Shown here piece after piece: positions 22,362-33,141 of a stretch of 64,000 nt of DNA; positions within the stretch are counted from its first letter, which is position 1; each line of letters begins with the position of its first letter. Under the pieces are notes generated by a model that saw only the letters and a list, made by a program, of their open reading frames with translations, was not told where the DNA came from and ran no database searches. This DNA comes from Tigriopus japonicus. Taxonomy: Eukaryota > Arthropoda > Copepoda > Harpacticoida > Harpacticidae. The position numbers and the translations under genes were made by a program. Location of the stretch: positions 8,589,255 to 8,653,254 of the forward strand of contig CM021314.1 in NCBI GenBank assembly GCA_010645155.1. The letters are read 5' to 3'.

Positions 22362-22519
22362 TCCATGAAATGATGTCATCAAAATCACCTTCTCCGAGAA
22401 TGACCTACTACCCACGTGGTCGTGATGAATCCCAGGTGCCATTTCTCTCGCCTCAAAGCAAACAAAACACAGCCTTCAGCTTTTTGAAGGCCTTTTGGGG
22501 CGGAGACTCTCCTTCTTAA
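22362..22519 (+). CDS. how: Alternative terminal exon of how
   Basis: This exon is preceded by a strong acceptor (CCTTCTTCAG) and a TACTAAC branch-site match at 22336-22342. It joins in phase 1 to the end of exon 5, and encodes about 52 residues starting VHEMMSSKSPSPRMTYYPRG and ending WGGDSPS with a TAA stop. It lacks the HPYSR tail, so it would replace the nuclear-type end. The function of the tail is not recognised. Open frame, phase compatibility and splice signals support it; no transcript is available. Confidence 0.5.
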
Positions 22520-24347
22520 AAAACATGGAATGATGTGGCCTTTCTACTCAATCAAGTAACACCGCTTCCATTGCTACCTACTACTTCTATTGCTTCCTCT
22601 TCCACTTCCACTACCATTACTTCCATCAACACCACCATTACTACTTCAACATCAACCACCACAATTACCATTTATTGCTAGTAGTGCTCTTACTGACCAT
22701 CAAAACTGCTTCAATCACCCACATTGATTTGACGTTCTCTCACGTTCTTCTCTTCTACTAATTCTTGCTCCCCGCTAGTAACTCATTTACATTAAAAATC
22801 ATTACTACTTCTTTCTGTCTACTTAACTTATACTAAACGACAATTACAACTCTGCCTCCCCATTCTCTCCTTATTCTCCTCCTCTACCACTTCCAACTAC
22901 TGCCCTACCACTAGAAATGCAAAATTGATCCAAGCGAATGACTTTGGCCCCCTTGCTTAATCAACCCTCCCTCAAATTCCGTGAAGAAAAGAAAGCAGTG
23001 ACGTTTTTTTTGTAGGAAGTAATGGAGCACAACCACCTCAATATCCTCTGAACAAATTGATCTGAGCCCGAATCTCTTCCCCAAGTCAGCTTACTATAAA
23101 AGTAACACAAGGCCATACATATACTTTTACAACTTAACAACAAGGACAAGTCCTTTCACAGATATATTATTGCGCATACTAGATGATATACACTAGTGTT
23201 TTTACCCTCACGCCCACAACAAAAGGATGTATCTCAGAACAATCCAATATGATAGTTCAACCCCACGGTGCCATGATGTTCTTCCAAAATCACAATCAAC
23301 GTTATTATTATTATTGCTATTATTATTATCATTATTATTAGTTACTATACTTTTATAGTTATCGCATCACTCGTTTTTTTCTCCTCTGTGCGCATATGAG
23401 CCACAATTTGTGGATCCTCAAGATTACCCTAGAAAAAGTGCCAACAACTTTCTGAATTGATGTTTCCTCTTCCCCAACTTCTTTGTTAGAACTTCAATTA
23501 TCCACTCTGACTTTCCCAAAAATGTCCTGTACATAATCCACCCATGCCAGTACGTACTTCGAACGCACACCTAAATTTCCAATTCCAATGATGTCAAACT
23601 TCTTCCTTTGCAATTGATCAACTTCCTGATCAAGAGTTACTATTCAATTATGAGCTGAAGACACGGTGCAGACAGAGCAAAGTAAGCTACTTATGCTATT
23701 TGCTGTATGTGTAGATAACTTACAACATTCAAACAATACGTCCATGTAAGCCGAAATGCAAGCGAATTTCCCAGCATAATACTACAAAATGTATTGCTTT
23801 TGTACCTACAACGTGAATTTCCGAAACGGCAAAATGCAACAATTATACACGTGAACCAAGTCTTCTCGACAGATTGCTTGTTCACTGCCCACCGTCGACG
23901 ACATCCAACGAACAAGCACTCAACAAGTCATGATACTACGACTTCGTCCGGAGGATTCAACCCTACCGAGATTCCGGTCGTCGCTTTCAAAAACCCTCCC
24001 GTCTTATTGATCAAATTGATGTGTGCCAAATATTGGACCGAGAGGGAAACAAAGAAATACATGCGATCGATTCCATAAAAACCTCTCTATCTCCATTGAA
24101 TTGATGATTCCTTGGCATCAGTATCTCTTTTATTGTTCCTCGCGGATCACTTGTGACAGCTAGGAGAACACGGATGTATAAACTATGAAGGATAAATGGT
24201 CCAAATGCCTCCTTAGGCTCATAAAAATACTTGGGTTTATAATCTGGTGGATATGAATGCGTATAAATTGCCAGGGACCGTTCTTTCCACTTCCATTGCG
24301 GTGGTTGACGTTGTTGAACGACAAGACTGACAAGAAATATCAAATGC
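22520..24347 (+). other. Probable 3' UTR / downstream region of how
   Basis: The sequence is AC/TTC-rich and then AT-rich, with an (ATT)n microsatellite at about 23300-23340. An ACTAAT at 22757-22762 is followed 16 nt later by TAAC at 22779-22782, resembling a bipartite STAR response element. No coding exon is evident. The end of the transcript cannot be placed. Confidence 0.45.
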
Positions 24348-25670
24348 TCAAGATGTGATATTGGCCAAGGCATCCAGGGTGCCAATAACGGCTCCAATTA
24401 CGCCTGTTACTATTAAAACATAGTCCATGACGTGGTCTCTCTTGGAGAGTGAACTGGCAAATAGGATCATATGGCACGTCCCGGGCAAAATAAAGGCCAG
24501 GATTGTACAGCACGAGGCACCTACAAGGGCCATTAGATCGGCAAATCGTGGCACGACTATCACAATAAAGCCAGTGGAACTGACCAGAAGCACCCGAATG
24601 AGTGTGGCGGTGATCAATTTCGAGGTTAGCAGGTGTTGGCACCGTTCTTCCAGCAATGCATTTACCGGGAACATCATGATGGGATACGTGAAGAAGAGCG
24701 AGAAACACAGACAACTTTTGACCATCATGGCAAAGTCAACGCCCGAACCCGACGGAAGATTCAAGGTGATGATATCCTTGGTCTCGGCTCCATACGACAG
24801 ATAACCGCTCACGCCGAATGTTATATACAACGAAGTCACCCCGATGATGGTCCAAACGAAGCTGCTGCGAAACGTGTGACGCATCTTCTCACTCACGGAT
24901 TGCTCCAAGGACAGGATCATCCCGGCTCCTTCAAAGCAATAAATGGCCACCGAGAAGAAGAAGGGAAATCCTTGGATGGAGAACTCCTTTCGATGTTCGT
25001 TACTCGCCAAATGGAAGTGCTCAAAGTCGAACCAGAACACAACCGCAAAGGCGAACAAATTCGAGACTTGGGCGAACACGCTAAAGATCGCCAGATTGCC
25101 CAAATCCGGCACCAGCGTCAGCAAGAACAACGGCGGGAGAATAATGAGCAGCCACTGGGACTGGGTCAGACCATCGATAAACGAGGCCAGGTTCTCGGTA
25201 ATGAAGATCAGGTACGCGCAACAAAACCCCACTTGCGTGATCAGCAAGGACGCATCCACGGTTATCCGACCGGGTCGTCCCAAGGCGGCAAAGGCCACAT
25301 CCGAATAGGTAATCGGTTTCCGAACCACGGCTCGATTGGCCGGAGGGTCCTCTTCCAGGGTCTTAAGCTCGACATACTCTTTCCCATTGGCATAACGAGA
25401 TTTTTTCCCCACGGTTGTCGCCTCAGCCGGAGAAACCGCACCCACGCCATTCCTCAACGAAGCCAAAATGGTCGGCGATTGCTGGATCTTGGCTCGACAA
25501 TCCATGAGCAAGAGCATGGCCGTGACACTCAGATAGCAAACCGAGGCCATAATCAGACTGCCTTCCATCAGACCGGCCTCTTTGAAGGCATAAGGCAGGC
25601 CTAAAACCCCCGCCCCGATGAACGAGATGAAGATATTGGCCACGATCCGCAACCGCTCGGAATCGAGCAT
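24348..25670 (-). CDS. AAAP-family amino-acid transporter (AVT3/SLC36-like), intronless
   Basis: A 440-residue single-exon ORF runs from the ATG at 25670; a possible TTG-led extension upstream is not needed. It begins MLDSERLRIVANIFISFIGAGVLGLPYAF, split here into the conserved cytoplasmic start and TM1 helix with its G-x-G-x-L-x-L-P break. About 11 hydrophobic segments follow, including CCAYLIFITENLASF, FFFSVAIYCFEGAGMILSLE and LNLPSG. The unwound TM1 with GVLGLPYAF, and FEGAGMILSLE, are AAAP-family hallmarks (SLC36/AVT3 group: proton-coupled or vacuolar/lysosomal neutral amino-acid transport). Length fits the family (about 430-480 aa). There are no introns, unlike its multi-exon neighbours. 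Substrate and membrane location are inferred from the family only. Confidence 0.88.
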   Translation of the reverse strand: MLDSERLRIVANIFISFIGAGVLGLPYAFKEAGLMEGSLIMASVCYLSVTAMLLLMDCRAKIQQSPTILASLRNGVGAVSPAEATTVGKKSRYANGKEYVELKTLEEDPPANRAVVRKPITYSDVAFAALGRPGRITVDASLLITQVGFCCAYLIFITENLASFIDGLTQSQWLLIILPPLFLLTLVPDLGNLAIFSVFAQVSNLFAFAVVFWFDFEHFHLASNEHRKEFSIQGFPFFFSVAIYCFEGAGMILSLEQSVSEKMRHTFRSSFVWTIIGVTSLYITFGVSGYLSYGAETKDIITLNLPSGSGVDFAMMVKSCLCFSLFFTYPIMMFPVNALLEERCQHLLTSKLITATLIRVLLVSSTGFIVIVVPRFADLMALVGASCCTILAFILPGTCHMILFASSLSKRDHVMDYVLIVTGVIGAVIGTLDALANITS

Positions 25671-25685
25671 GATGAATCCGGCCAA

Positions 25686-26550
25686 TCAAGACGGAACCAC
25701 GACCAAACAACCCGAGCAAATCCACGACCGCGACGACGTCATCAATCTTTATCACACACTCATTGATCGGAGAATGAGAGATTAAAGATTCCGATATGGA
25801 GGGAGAGAGATAGAAATGCAACTGGGTAATTAAACACACGTGTTGGATGAGCAAGGTCAGCCGAAATTACGACCGATAAGTTTGGTGAACCCACTTGATC
25901 GCCACAATTGAGCGATCCATGTTTTTTTTGAGGTATGAAGCGAACAACGGTGACAGAAACAGCTTGAAGATGCTTTGTACTGCATGGACGTGTTTGCTCA
26001 AGGAAGCATTACCTTTAACATTAGGGATGCCAAAGAATGGGAAAGATCGGTGGCCATAAGCGAGTACTTTTAAAGCCAAACGAAGCCCACTAAAAATAAA
26101 TACAATGCAAATTACTGAGGCTATATAATTAGATTAGATTAGATTTATTTCATCTTCAGGAACCAAAGTTGCTGGTTATAAGGAAGATATAATTGTTACA
26201 ATAAGTTTGTATTTGTGGATCATTCGTAACATTTGGTTGGTATTCTCAGGTGTACTGGAGCCTTTTCTTATAGTGTCTTTTGCTTGTTGCAAACTTCTGA
26301 AAAAGAGAGGGTCATTTTCTTTCATTTCTATTCATGTGAACGAAAAATTCAGCTATGATTGAAAAAATAAATGATTGAATATATCCTTTGTTATTCTTTG
26401 ATATTTAGAGAAGTTACTGAAATTCGTAGTTCTTTGTGAGTTGATGAAAATGAAAATCTGTTTTAGTCTGAAATTTACAAATCAAATATCACACTTCCCA
26501 AGAAATGGCATACCTCCAATTGCTTTCTCGGTTCAAAGTCACTGTTTTGC
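25686..26550. other. Intergenic AT-rich stretch
   Basis: I see no coding exon. It includes repeated TAGATTAGATT-type sequence near 26130-26150 and lies between the transporter start and the hAT element at 26559. Confidence 0.4.
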
Positions 26551-26558
26551 ATCTACGC

Positions 26559-27267
26559 TAGTGATGGGGGGCAAACAAGAGATTGGGCAAGCTGTATTGG
26601 CACAATACTTGGGCTTGCTGAAGCTTGGCATAGCTTGGGTGCTTGTACAAGTACTTTTCCCAGCTAACAGGTTTGCCAAATTTGCTATGAACGAAGAATA
26701 AACTTGCCATCCGAATTTCACTAAACCAGGCTGATTCAGTTAAATAGGGCCCATACCTTTGAAAGGATGTATTTTTAAGAAAATTACACACTTCAATTCT
26801 CTCACTTGGGGAAATGCAAAATATTTCGACAATACTAAAAAAAGATTTGGCATTTTACTTTTTCATGCCGGCAACTCTGAGTAAACGAGATTGTTCTGGA
26901 AGTGTCACTTCTAAATCTCGGTCTTGATTAGCCTCAAAAGTGCATTCATGTGTGGCCTAGAACCGAAACAAAAAAAAAACATGGTTTTGCAAATGCTATC
27001 CAAATTGAAATATTTTTTTTGTATCACTTCCACTATTTATTGCTAAATCATTAAGGTCAAAAGATCATCGAAAATGCAACTTGACATTTTTTCTTCTAAG
27101 TCACACTGCAAGTATCTTAACTCTTCAAAGAGCAACTGCCGGCAACTGGATCTTCCGATGTTCCTTGAGCTTGGGAAGTGTATTGGTGTATTGCCCAAGT
27201 AATGCTTGTCAACAACTTGTTCTTGGGTGTTTGTGATGACTCATTACTTGCCCAAGTCACATCACTA
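26559..27267. mobile_element. Non-autonomous hAT element with perfect 8-bp TSD
   Basis: The ends are TAGTGATG... and ...CATCACTA (perfect 8-bp inversion, with more degenerate similarity inward). The flanks 26551-26558 and 27268-27275 are both ATCTACGC, a perfect 8-bp target duplication. The interior has TTGGGCAAG/CTTGCCCAAG motifs repeated near both ends, likely subterminal transposase-binding sites. No transposase ORF is present in its 709 bp. Confidence 0.88.
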
Positions 27268-27678
27268 ATCTACGCCACTTTTGTGTATCAATCCAAGGAG
27301 CACTTTATTCCTGGAGTTTCATGCAACGCGCGCCCGTTACCCTTGTGGGTTAGAGCATTAAATATCTATGGTGAGAGGAAGTAATGGAGTGCTCCTTTGT
27401 ACAATGAAAGCTTGATGTAAGGATACTTAAAAACGAAGTAGTTCTCCCGATCAATAAATATTTTTGCTCTCACCAAAACTTGCATTCAATATACAGGACC
27501 CATTGATGTGAGAATGACCCTTGACATAAGAATAAAGCAGTTGCTGACAAAATATTTTTTGTGCACAGATGTTGAAATTTCTAGCGCAATATATGTCAAA
27601 AATAAAAATGAAAACTTAAAACAACAACTTTATTCAAAATATACAAGAATCCATTATTCAATGCCCAAAAGTGTTCAA
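27268..27678. other. P-element 3' flank, no gene
   Basis: AT-rich sequence between the hAT target duplication and the transposase stop. A short inverted pair, AAGGAGCACT near 27295 and AGTGCTCCTT near 27389, is visible but is not clearly a P-type terminal repeat. Confidence 0.35.
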
Positions 27679-30675
27679 TCAAGATTTTGATTGAAGTTTC
27701 AAAATTTTCTTAGTGGCAGAACGACACCTTTTTGCTTGAATTTCCGAGTTTCTTTCACTTGCAAAGTTTTTACCAAACACATTGAAAATTCGCTTGGAAA
27801 TTTCTTCGCACACAGTTTTAAACTCATGGCCTGATGTGCACAATGTCTTCATGATCGGATCTGTTTCTGGGCAAGCTGATATTGCCTTCATGAATGTCAT
27901 GGAAAACACCTCTCTTGGCTGATTTGATTGGAAAAGCAGTTTCTTGCTATCCTCGTGATTCAAAATTTCATTGTAGAGGCCCCAAGCATGGACACAACAT
28001 ACGAAGACTAAATCTGTTGGCTGAGAGAGACCTCCTCGATTGATTTGGTGGAGGAATTTCTTATATTCGGGACAAGTCTCTTGTTCTCCAGGCTCCAAAA
28101 TTGGAACAATAACTTTTCCTTGAGAAATCAGATTCTTACATGAAGAACATGAGGTCCTTCGAGCTATAGATCTTGCAAGGTATCCCGCCACATAATACAA
28201 CACATTTGCATCCTCAACAACTTGGAGATGAACAAGGGGCCGGAACTCAATAATAGCCTCCAAAGAAAGAGATGTCTTTAAAACTTTGTCATGCTCATTT
28301 CCACTGATTGGGCCAAAAATTTTCTTCACTTCACGGAGGTCCATGCTTGAAAACTTTACCAATGATCGCACTCTTATTAGTTTGTCTGATTCAAGAATTT
28401 GGCGGCATGAAATGAAATAGTTTCCACCTGAAAGCTGCCGGAACCAACCAAATCTTGCTTCAATTTTGTCTGTCTGGCATTTACCCAACAAAATGTACTC
28501 GCATTCAGCAGAGCCAAGCATATCTTTGGCGAATCCTTGCAATGCTTTGGTTGTAGAGATCATGGCAATCATGGTTTGAGGTGTTAAGCCCTGGCGTTCT
28601 TTCCCACGGCCTTCAAGCTTGCTATTCCAGTCACTTAGAAATTCTTCGAACTTGAACAAGTACTGGAAGTTCTCATCTTCAATGGATCTGATGGGGGCCC
28701 TTGCCGGATCTTTGGTCTTCACATGAAGGTAAGGAGTCTTGACATTAACAATCTTCCACCATCTATTGATGATCTTCAAAAATTTTAATGTATCCTGCCA
28801 CGGCTTGTTTAGATTTTGAATGTAAAACTCCATAGCGCTAATCGTAGAGTCATCAAAGACACTTTGTGCTAGCATAACATTAGTTTTTTCAATGGCTTTT
28901 GGAGAGATGGCTTTTTTCGTCAACTTGTAGGCCATTTTGATGGGCTTGCCCAATTCCACCTCAAATAATTCTTTCACGTGAGCAAACGAAGGAAAAATGA
29001 CCTTCTCAAAGTTGTCAAAATCGGGACAAACGAATCTCTCCAACGACTGGAAGTTGTTGAAAACATTCTTGAAACCATGTACTGGATCGAAGAGAAGGTA
29101 AAGTTTTCTGTCTTGAATGTATGGATGAGTGATGGATTCTTGAAGGGATCCGTTGCAAAGCTCTGTCATAAATTTACGATTGGAAGTGGCATTGTCGGAT
29201 GACAAGATTAGCACTTCAAAACCAATGTTATGCAGAACTCTCATAATCACTTCATAGCATCGGAGCAATGTTGAGGAATCGAGATTCATGATGGGGTATT
29301 GAGCGACCATATCTTGAAACGCTCCAAATAAAGATGCCACGTGAAAGCACAAAACGGTCTTGCATGGATTATGGCTCCCATCACTAACATCATTGCGTTT
29401 TTCTGATTGAAGACCAAAGAATTGACCTCCAGAATACTCCACTTTTTGTTGTACATAAATCTCATCAAACATGAGGATAACTTTTCTCTCTTGATTGGAC
29501 AGACTTTGGATTCGAAGCTTCAAATATTCTATGGCATTGTCTGTCAATCCAAAGGACATGGTCAATGAAGAAGTCAGCTTTTTCAGCCACGATACACAAG
29601 GAAGGGTAAGATGACCTTCTCCCAATATCTGGTTATAAAGAGTGGGGGAGGTGTTTCTCCACATAGCTGCACAAGCCAAGAGATCTGGAAGTAATTTGAA
29701 GCAAACAATTAATGCTGTTTTCATGATTAGGAAGAGTTGTTCTTTCGATCTACCTGACGAATATTTTCTTTGCGATTTGGGCACAACTGCCAACAATAGC
29801 TGTTCAATGAGGAAATCGATCTTTCTTTTCAAGCTGGAATCTTCGTAAGCCAGTTGATCAATTTTCCTTTGAAAATCTTTGATGATCCGAAGGGCGCTGT
29901 CACCTTCTTCAAAGAACTTCTCTCCACAGTTTTTTAAAATAGCCAAGATGTTTGAGATTTCCCATAGATATTTAATGTGGTTGTCATCTGTGACCGAAGA
30001 CGATACTGAATTGGGGCAAACAGTGTTCTGCACTTCCATCCTGAACGAACAGTCTTTAAAAATTGTAAGATGGAACATGATGTTGATTTTGCCAAATCCT
30101 TTTTCTTCGATGTATAGAAAGATCACACAATTAGTTCTTTGTACAACTGCAACACCGTCGGGCAGAGTGATCTCATCAAGCTTAGCAAGCACATCATCCA
30201 AACAATGAACTCGTTCACGGCTAAGGAAGGCTTCATACTTGGCATCCTCTCTCTTGACTTGAAGCTTTCGCCTGGCTTCGGCTGTTGCTCGAGATTGAGC
30301 TCGGTTTGGAGGGATCTTGACCGAAAGATACGCTGGAGCTCCCGGCCATTGACTTGGGACAGCATCATCTTTCAAGCGTGCTTTTTTAACTTGACTCGTG
30401 TTCGTGTCGATGGCGGCCGCAATTCGTCTTTTTCTGCGGGTGGAATTAGTATCTTGGGTGGTAGTCTCAAAATCACTTTCAAGGAAATGAAGGGAACACA
30501 ATCGGACATTGGGTGATGGATTCTAGTGGTCTCGTGGGATTGCCTTCACCCACTTTGCAAACATGATTGGATCACTTGGGATTTTGTGGGTGGACACCTT
30601 TTTGTCAGGGGGTTCCTCTCCTGGCTTTAGTGGATATCCCGATCGGCAATTTGGGGCAGCACAAAGATGAACCAT
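27679..30675 (-). pseudogene. P-element (THAP9-like) transposase with in-frame stop in THAP finger
   Basis: An uninterrupted frame of about 1000 codons runs from an ATG at 30675 to the stop at 27679, broken only by one TAG at 30523-30525. The N-terminal THAP zinc finger shows C-x4-C (LCAAPNC) and, just after the stop, C-x2-H (CSLHF). The central RNase-H-like transposase has FDEIYVQQKVEYSGG (first Asp), LILSSDNATSNRKF (second Asp), FDPVHGFKNVFNNF in the insertion domain, and DKIEARFGWFRQLSGGN (catalytic Glu). The P-element D-D-E set therefore appears intact. The TAG sits where THAP domains usually carry the tryptophan of the W-x-P motif, so TGG to TAG is likely. Downstream ATGs could still give an N-truncated protein. 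Element termini were not identified. Confidence 0.88.
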
Positions 30676-31995
30676 CCTAAAAATGGGCGTCAAACCCCTT
30701 TTGTATGCTTGCCTTATCTTCCCTTGCTTGTCGAAATTCCACAAGAGTCACAACAAAACCAGATTTGGCGTCGGCATCAGCGTCCAGTAAATAAAGAAGT
30801 CCTTGATCAATCGTATCAATATCAAACAAATGATTTTCACTTTAAAACGCAAAAGGTCAGCTGCATCAAATCTGGCTTCAGAGATACCAAGTTGGTAGCA
30901 CTGTTGTCGAGCAACAAATGTCAGCAGTGTTAGTAAAAACCGTAGGGCTACTCACGCCAAAAGAATAGATGTATCGAACAATGACTCAAAGGAATGAAGT
31001 AACTGACAAGATTGACTCGAATGGTTTTTAAGGATTGTAAACTTAAGGGTTTGTATAATTGATGACTTTGAACCTCAATATTTTGTAAACACTACTAACA
31101 TGAGTTTTGAACGACGTCACTCGTTATTGGTACAAAAAGTTATTTTTGCTTGCGTTTCAAACTTGTCTTCTCATTTGTTTTAAAGCTTTATTTAAGTAAG
31201 AAAAGTTTATCACTCCACATTTTGAAAATAACAAATGCAAATGATTTGTTGTACGAAATCTGGACACTTATTTTTACCGTTACAGCCAAAGATCGAGTCA
31301 TCAAAACCATCACATGGATTGCGAAAGAACTTGAAAACTAAGGATTAAAAGTGAAAGAATCGAATAAACTTGCTTGCTTTGGTTGGGTGTACTCTCCTAG
31401 AATGTAGCTCATAAAACATTTTCAAACGTTATACCCATCAACTAGAAGAACATATCTTGATGTAAGACAAATTTTGATGCTGACTCTATGATACATGAAC
31501 TACATACTGTCTCTTGAACTCAGAATAACTCTCAAAACAGATACAACGTAACAACTAACCAACAATATTGTTATCGCCAAGTTGAACTGCATTATAATGA
31601 TAATAAGTAATTTTCCTGCGACCAGTTCTTGGGCAAAATACTCGTCATTTTAACTGGTCACTTCGTCAGCTGTCGACAGATCAGTGCCACGGCAACGTTT
31701 TCCTGTGAACGCGTCACTGTGCTGCACAGTACTTCCAGTACTTCTTCAGCCACCTGTAACATCTGCCTCGGCCTCCTTCCATTTTCCAGCCTTAAGTTTT
31801 CCGGCCGTGTTATTGAGCCAATCAGCCAGACGCGTTACCAGTTCCTCGTTCCGTGCCTGCTTTTGTAGCTGAAGTCTGAAGGACGACTGTTAAAGGTCCG
31901 ATCAATCAACAAGTGTGTCGCGGAAGCAATTCGGACTCCCCGATTGAGTGTTTGGATTTCCACGCCTCTAGCACGTTCCACCCACCTCCTTCATC
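30676..31995. other. P-element 5' flank and RAMP4 upstream region
   Basis: No coding exon is recognised. The left part should contain the 5' end of the P element. The last 350 bases before 31996 are GC-richer and probably contain the promoter and 5' UTR of the RAMP4 gene. Confidence 0.4.
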
Positions 31996-32193
31996 ATGCC
32001 GGTCACTCCCCGAATGAAAAAATCCATCGAGAAGAACGCCAAGAACATCACGAAACGCGGCAATGTGAGCAAAACGTCCAAGAAGGAAGAGTCCTCGCCC
32101 GTTTCACCCGAGATGATTGCCTTCTTCTTATTCGTGGTGGTGGGATCGGCCGTGTTCCAGATCGTCCAATCCATCTGGTGGGCCACTGGATAG
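31996..32193 (+). CDS. RAMP4/SERP (stress-associated ER protein)
   Basis: This 65-codon single-exon gene encodes the small tail-anchored Sec61-associated protein RAMP4/SERP, which stabilises nascent membrane proteins at the ER translocon under stress. Visible: basic N-terminus with KNITKRGNVSKTSKK (near-universal K-N-I-T-x-R-G-N-V-x-K-T-S core), a short S/P linker, then a single C-terminal TM helix (MIAFFLFVVVGSAVFQIVQS). Length matches the 63-66 aa norm. The ATG context ATCATGC is acceptable. It is the first of three plus-strand genes in a row. Confidence 0.96.
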   Translation: MPVTPRMKKSIEKNAKNITKRGNVSKTSKKEESSPVSPEMIAFFLFVVVGSAVFQIVQSIWWATG

Positions 32194-33141
32194 ATGGCAA
32201 GAGAGATGAAAATCATCGTTTCTGTCCCTTGGGTTCCTTGGGACGGAGGATTGATGTGGTGAGACCATTATCATGTGGGATCACCGCTCCAATCCTTACT
32301 ACCAGGCCTACTCTCAATCCTTTCCGGGTGGGGCCTGTTTCTATCCTACCTATCACGCCTCTCTTTGTTAATAAACGTGAATCTGTTTTTGCCGCTGATC
32401 AGAGTTCATTTTTTGGTAATCTGCTGGTTGCACGAAAACGATTTGGATCTTAAGGAATGCTATTTCGTGACATTTATATTGTGTTTTTAGGTGGTAAGGT
32501 GAAGATCAGGGTGCTTAAAGTTCACCCATTCTTCTAGTTCAATGTAGAAATGAAGGAGAGGGTTAACTTGATGACGGGATTGCATGGTCAGCTTCTTTTT
32601 CCGTTGAGAAGGCAACGGTGGTTCCATCTGTTTGATTTGGACTTTGCTCCCTTTCTTTCATTCTTTCTTTCTCTCGCTCGCTTTCTCTCTTCGATGAGAT
32701 TGATCCAGACGGAATTCCAGAGGTTGCTGCGTTCAAGGAGATTCATTTTCTTGGTCCGCATAAAGACGTCATTCCCAGTGTTGCCATTTCGGCTACTTCA
32801 GAGTTTTCACAAGTTCCAGTTCCTTGACAGTAACAATGCCAAGTGTACGAACTGTTCTCTACGAACATACTTCAGCAGAACTATATTGGAAATATAAGTT
32901 CAAATGTTTGTTGAAGAGTCTATAAATGTTGTCATATCGATAAAATGGTGTGTTGGCATAAAATGATACTAAGGCAAAGCAACCCTGAACAAAAAAGAGA
33001 CGGAAGAGACATGGAACCACGCTCATAAAAAGAATTGGAACTCCCTGGATCACACCTCTACTGAGACGCTTTGTGCCGAATCCTTGTCGTCAACGTTGAA
33101 GTGGGCCACTATGAACCCAAGTTTTGCCCGGAGAACTCAAC
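32194..33141 (+). other. RAMP4 3' UTR and RNF141 upstream region
   Basis: No coding sequence is recognised. TTTC/CTTTCTCTC-rich tracts lie near 32650-32690. It should contain the 3' UTR of RAMP4 and the 5' UTR of the next gene. Confidence 0.45.

Noticed and set aside
24633..25604. 323-codon open frame on the plus strand
   Set aside because: It is exactly antisense to the AAAP transporter, has no family motifs and is rich in Arg/His/Gln, the usual signature of an antisense shadow.
27290..27400. Short inverted pair AAGGAGCACT / AGTGCTCCTT as a P-element terminus
   Set aside because: Both copies are on the same side of the transposase, and no matching copy was found on the other side.
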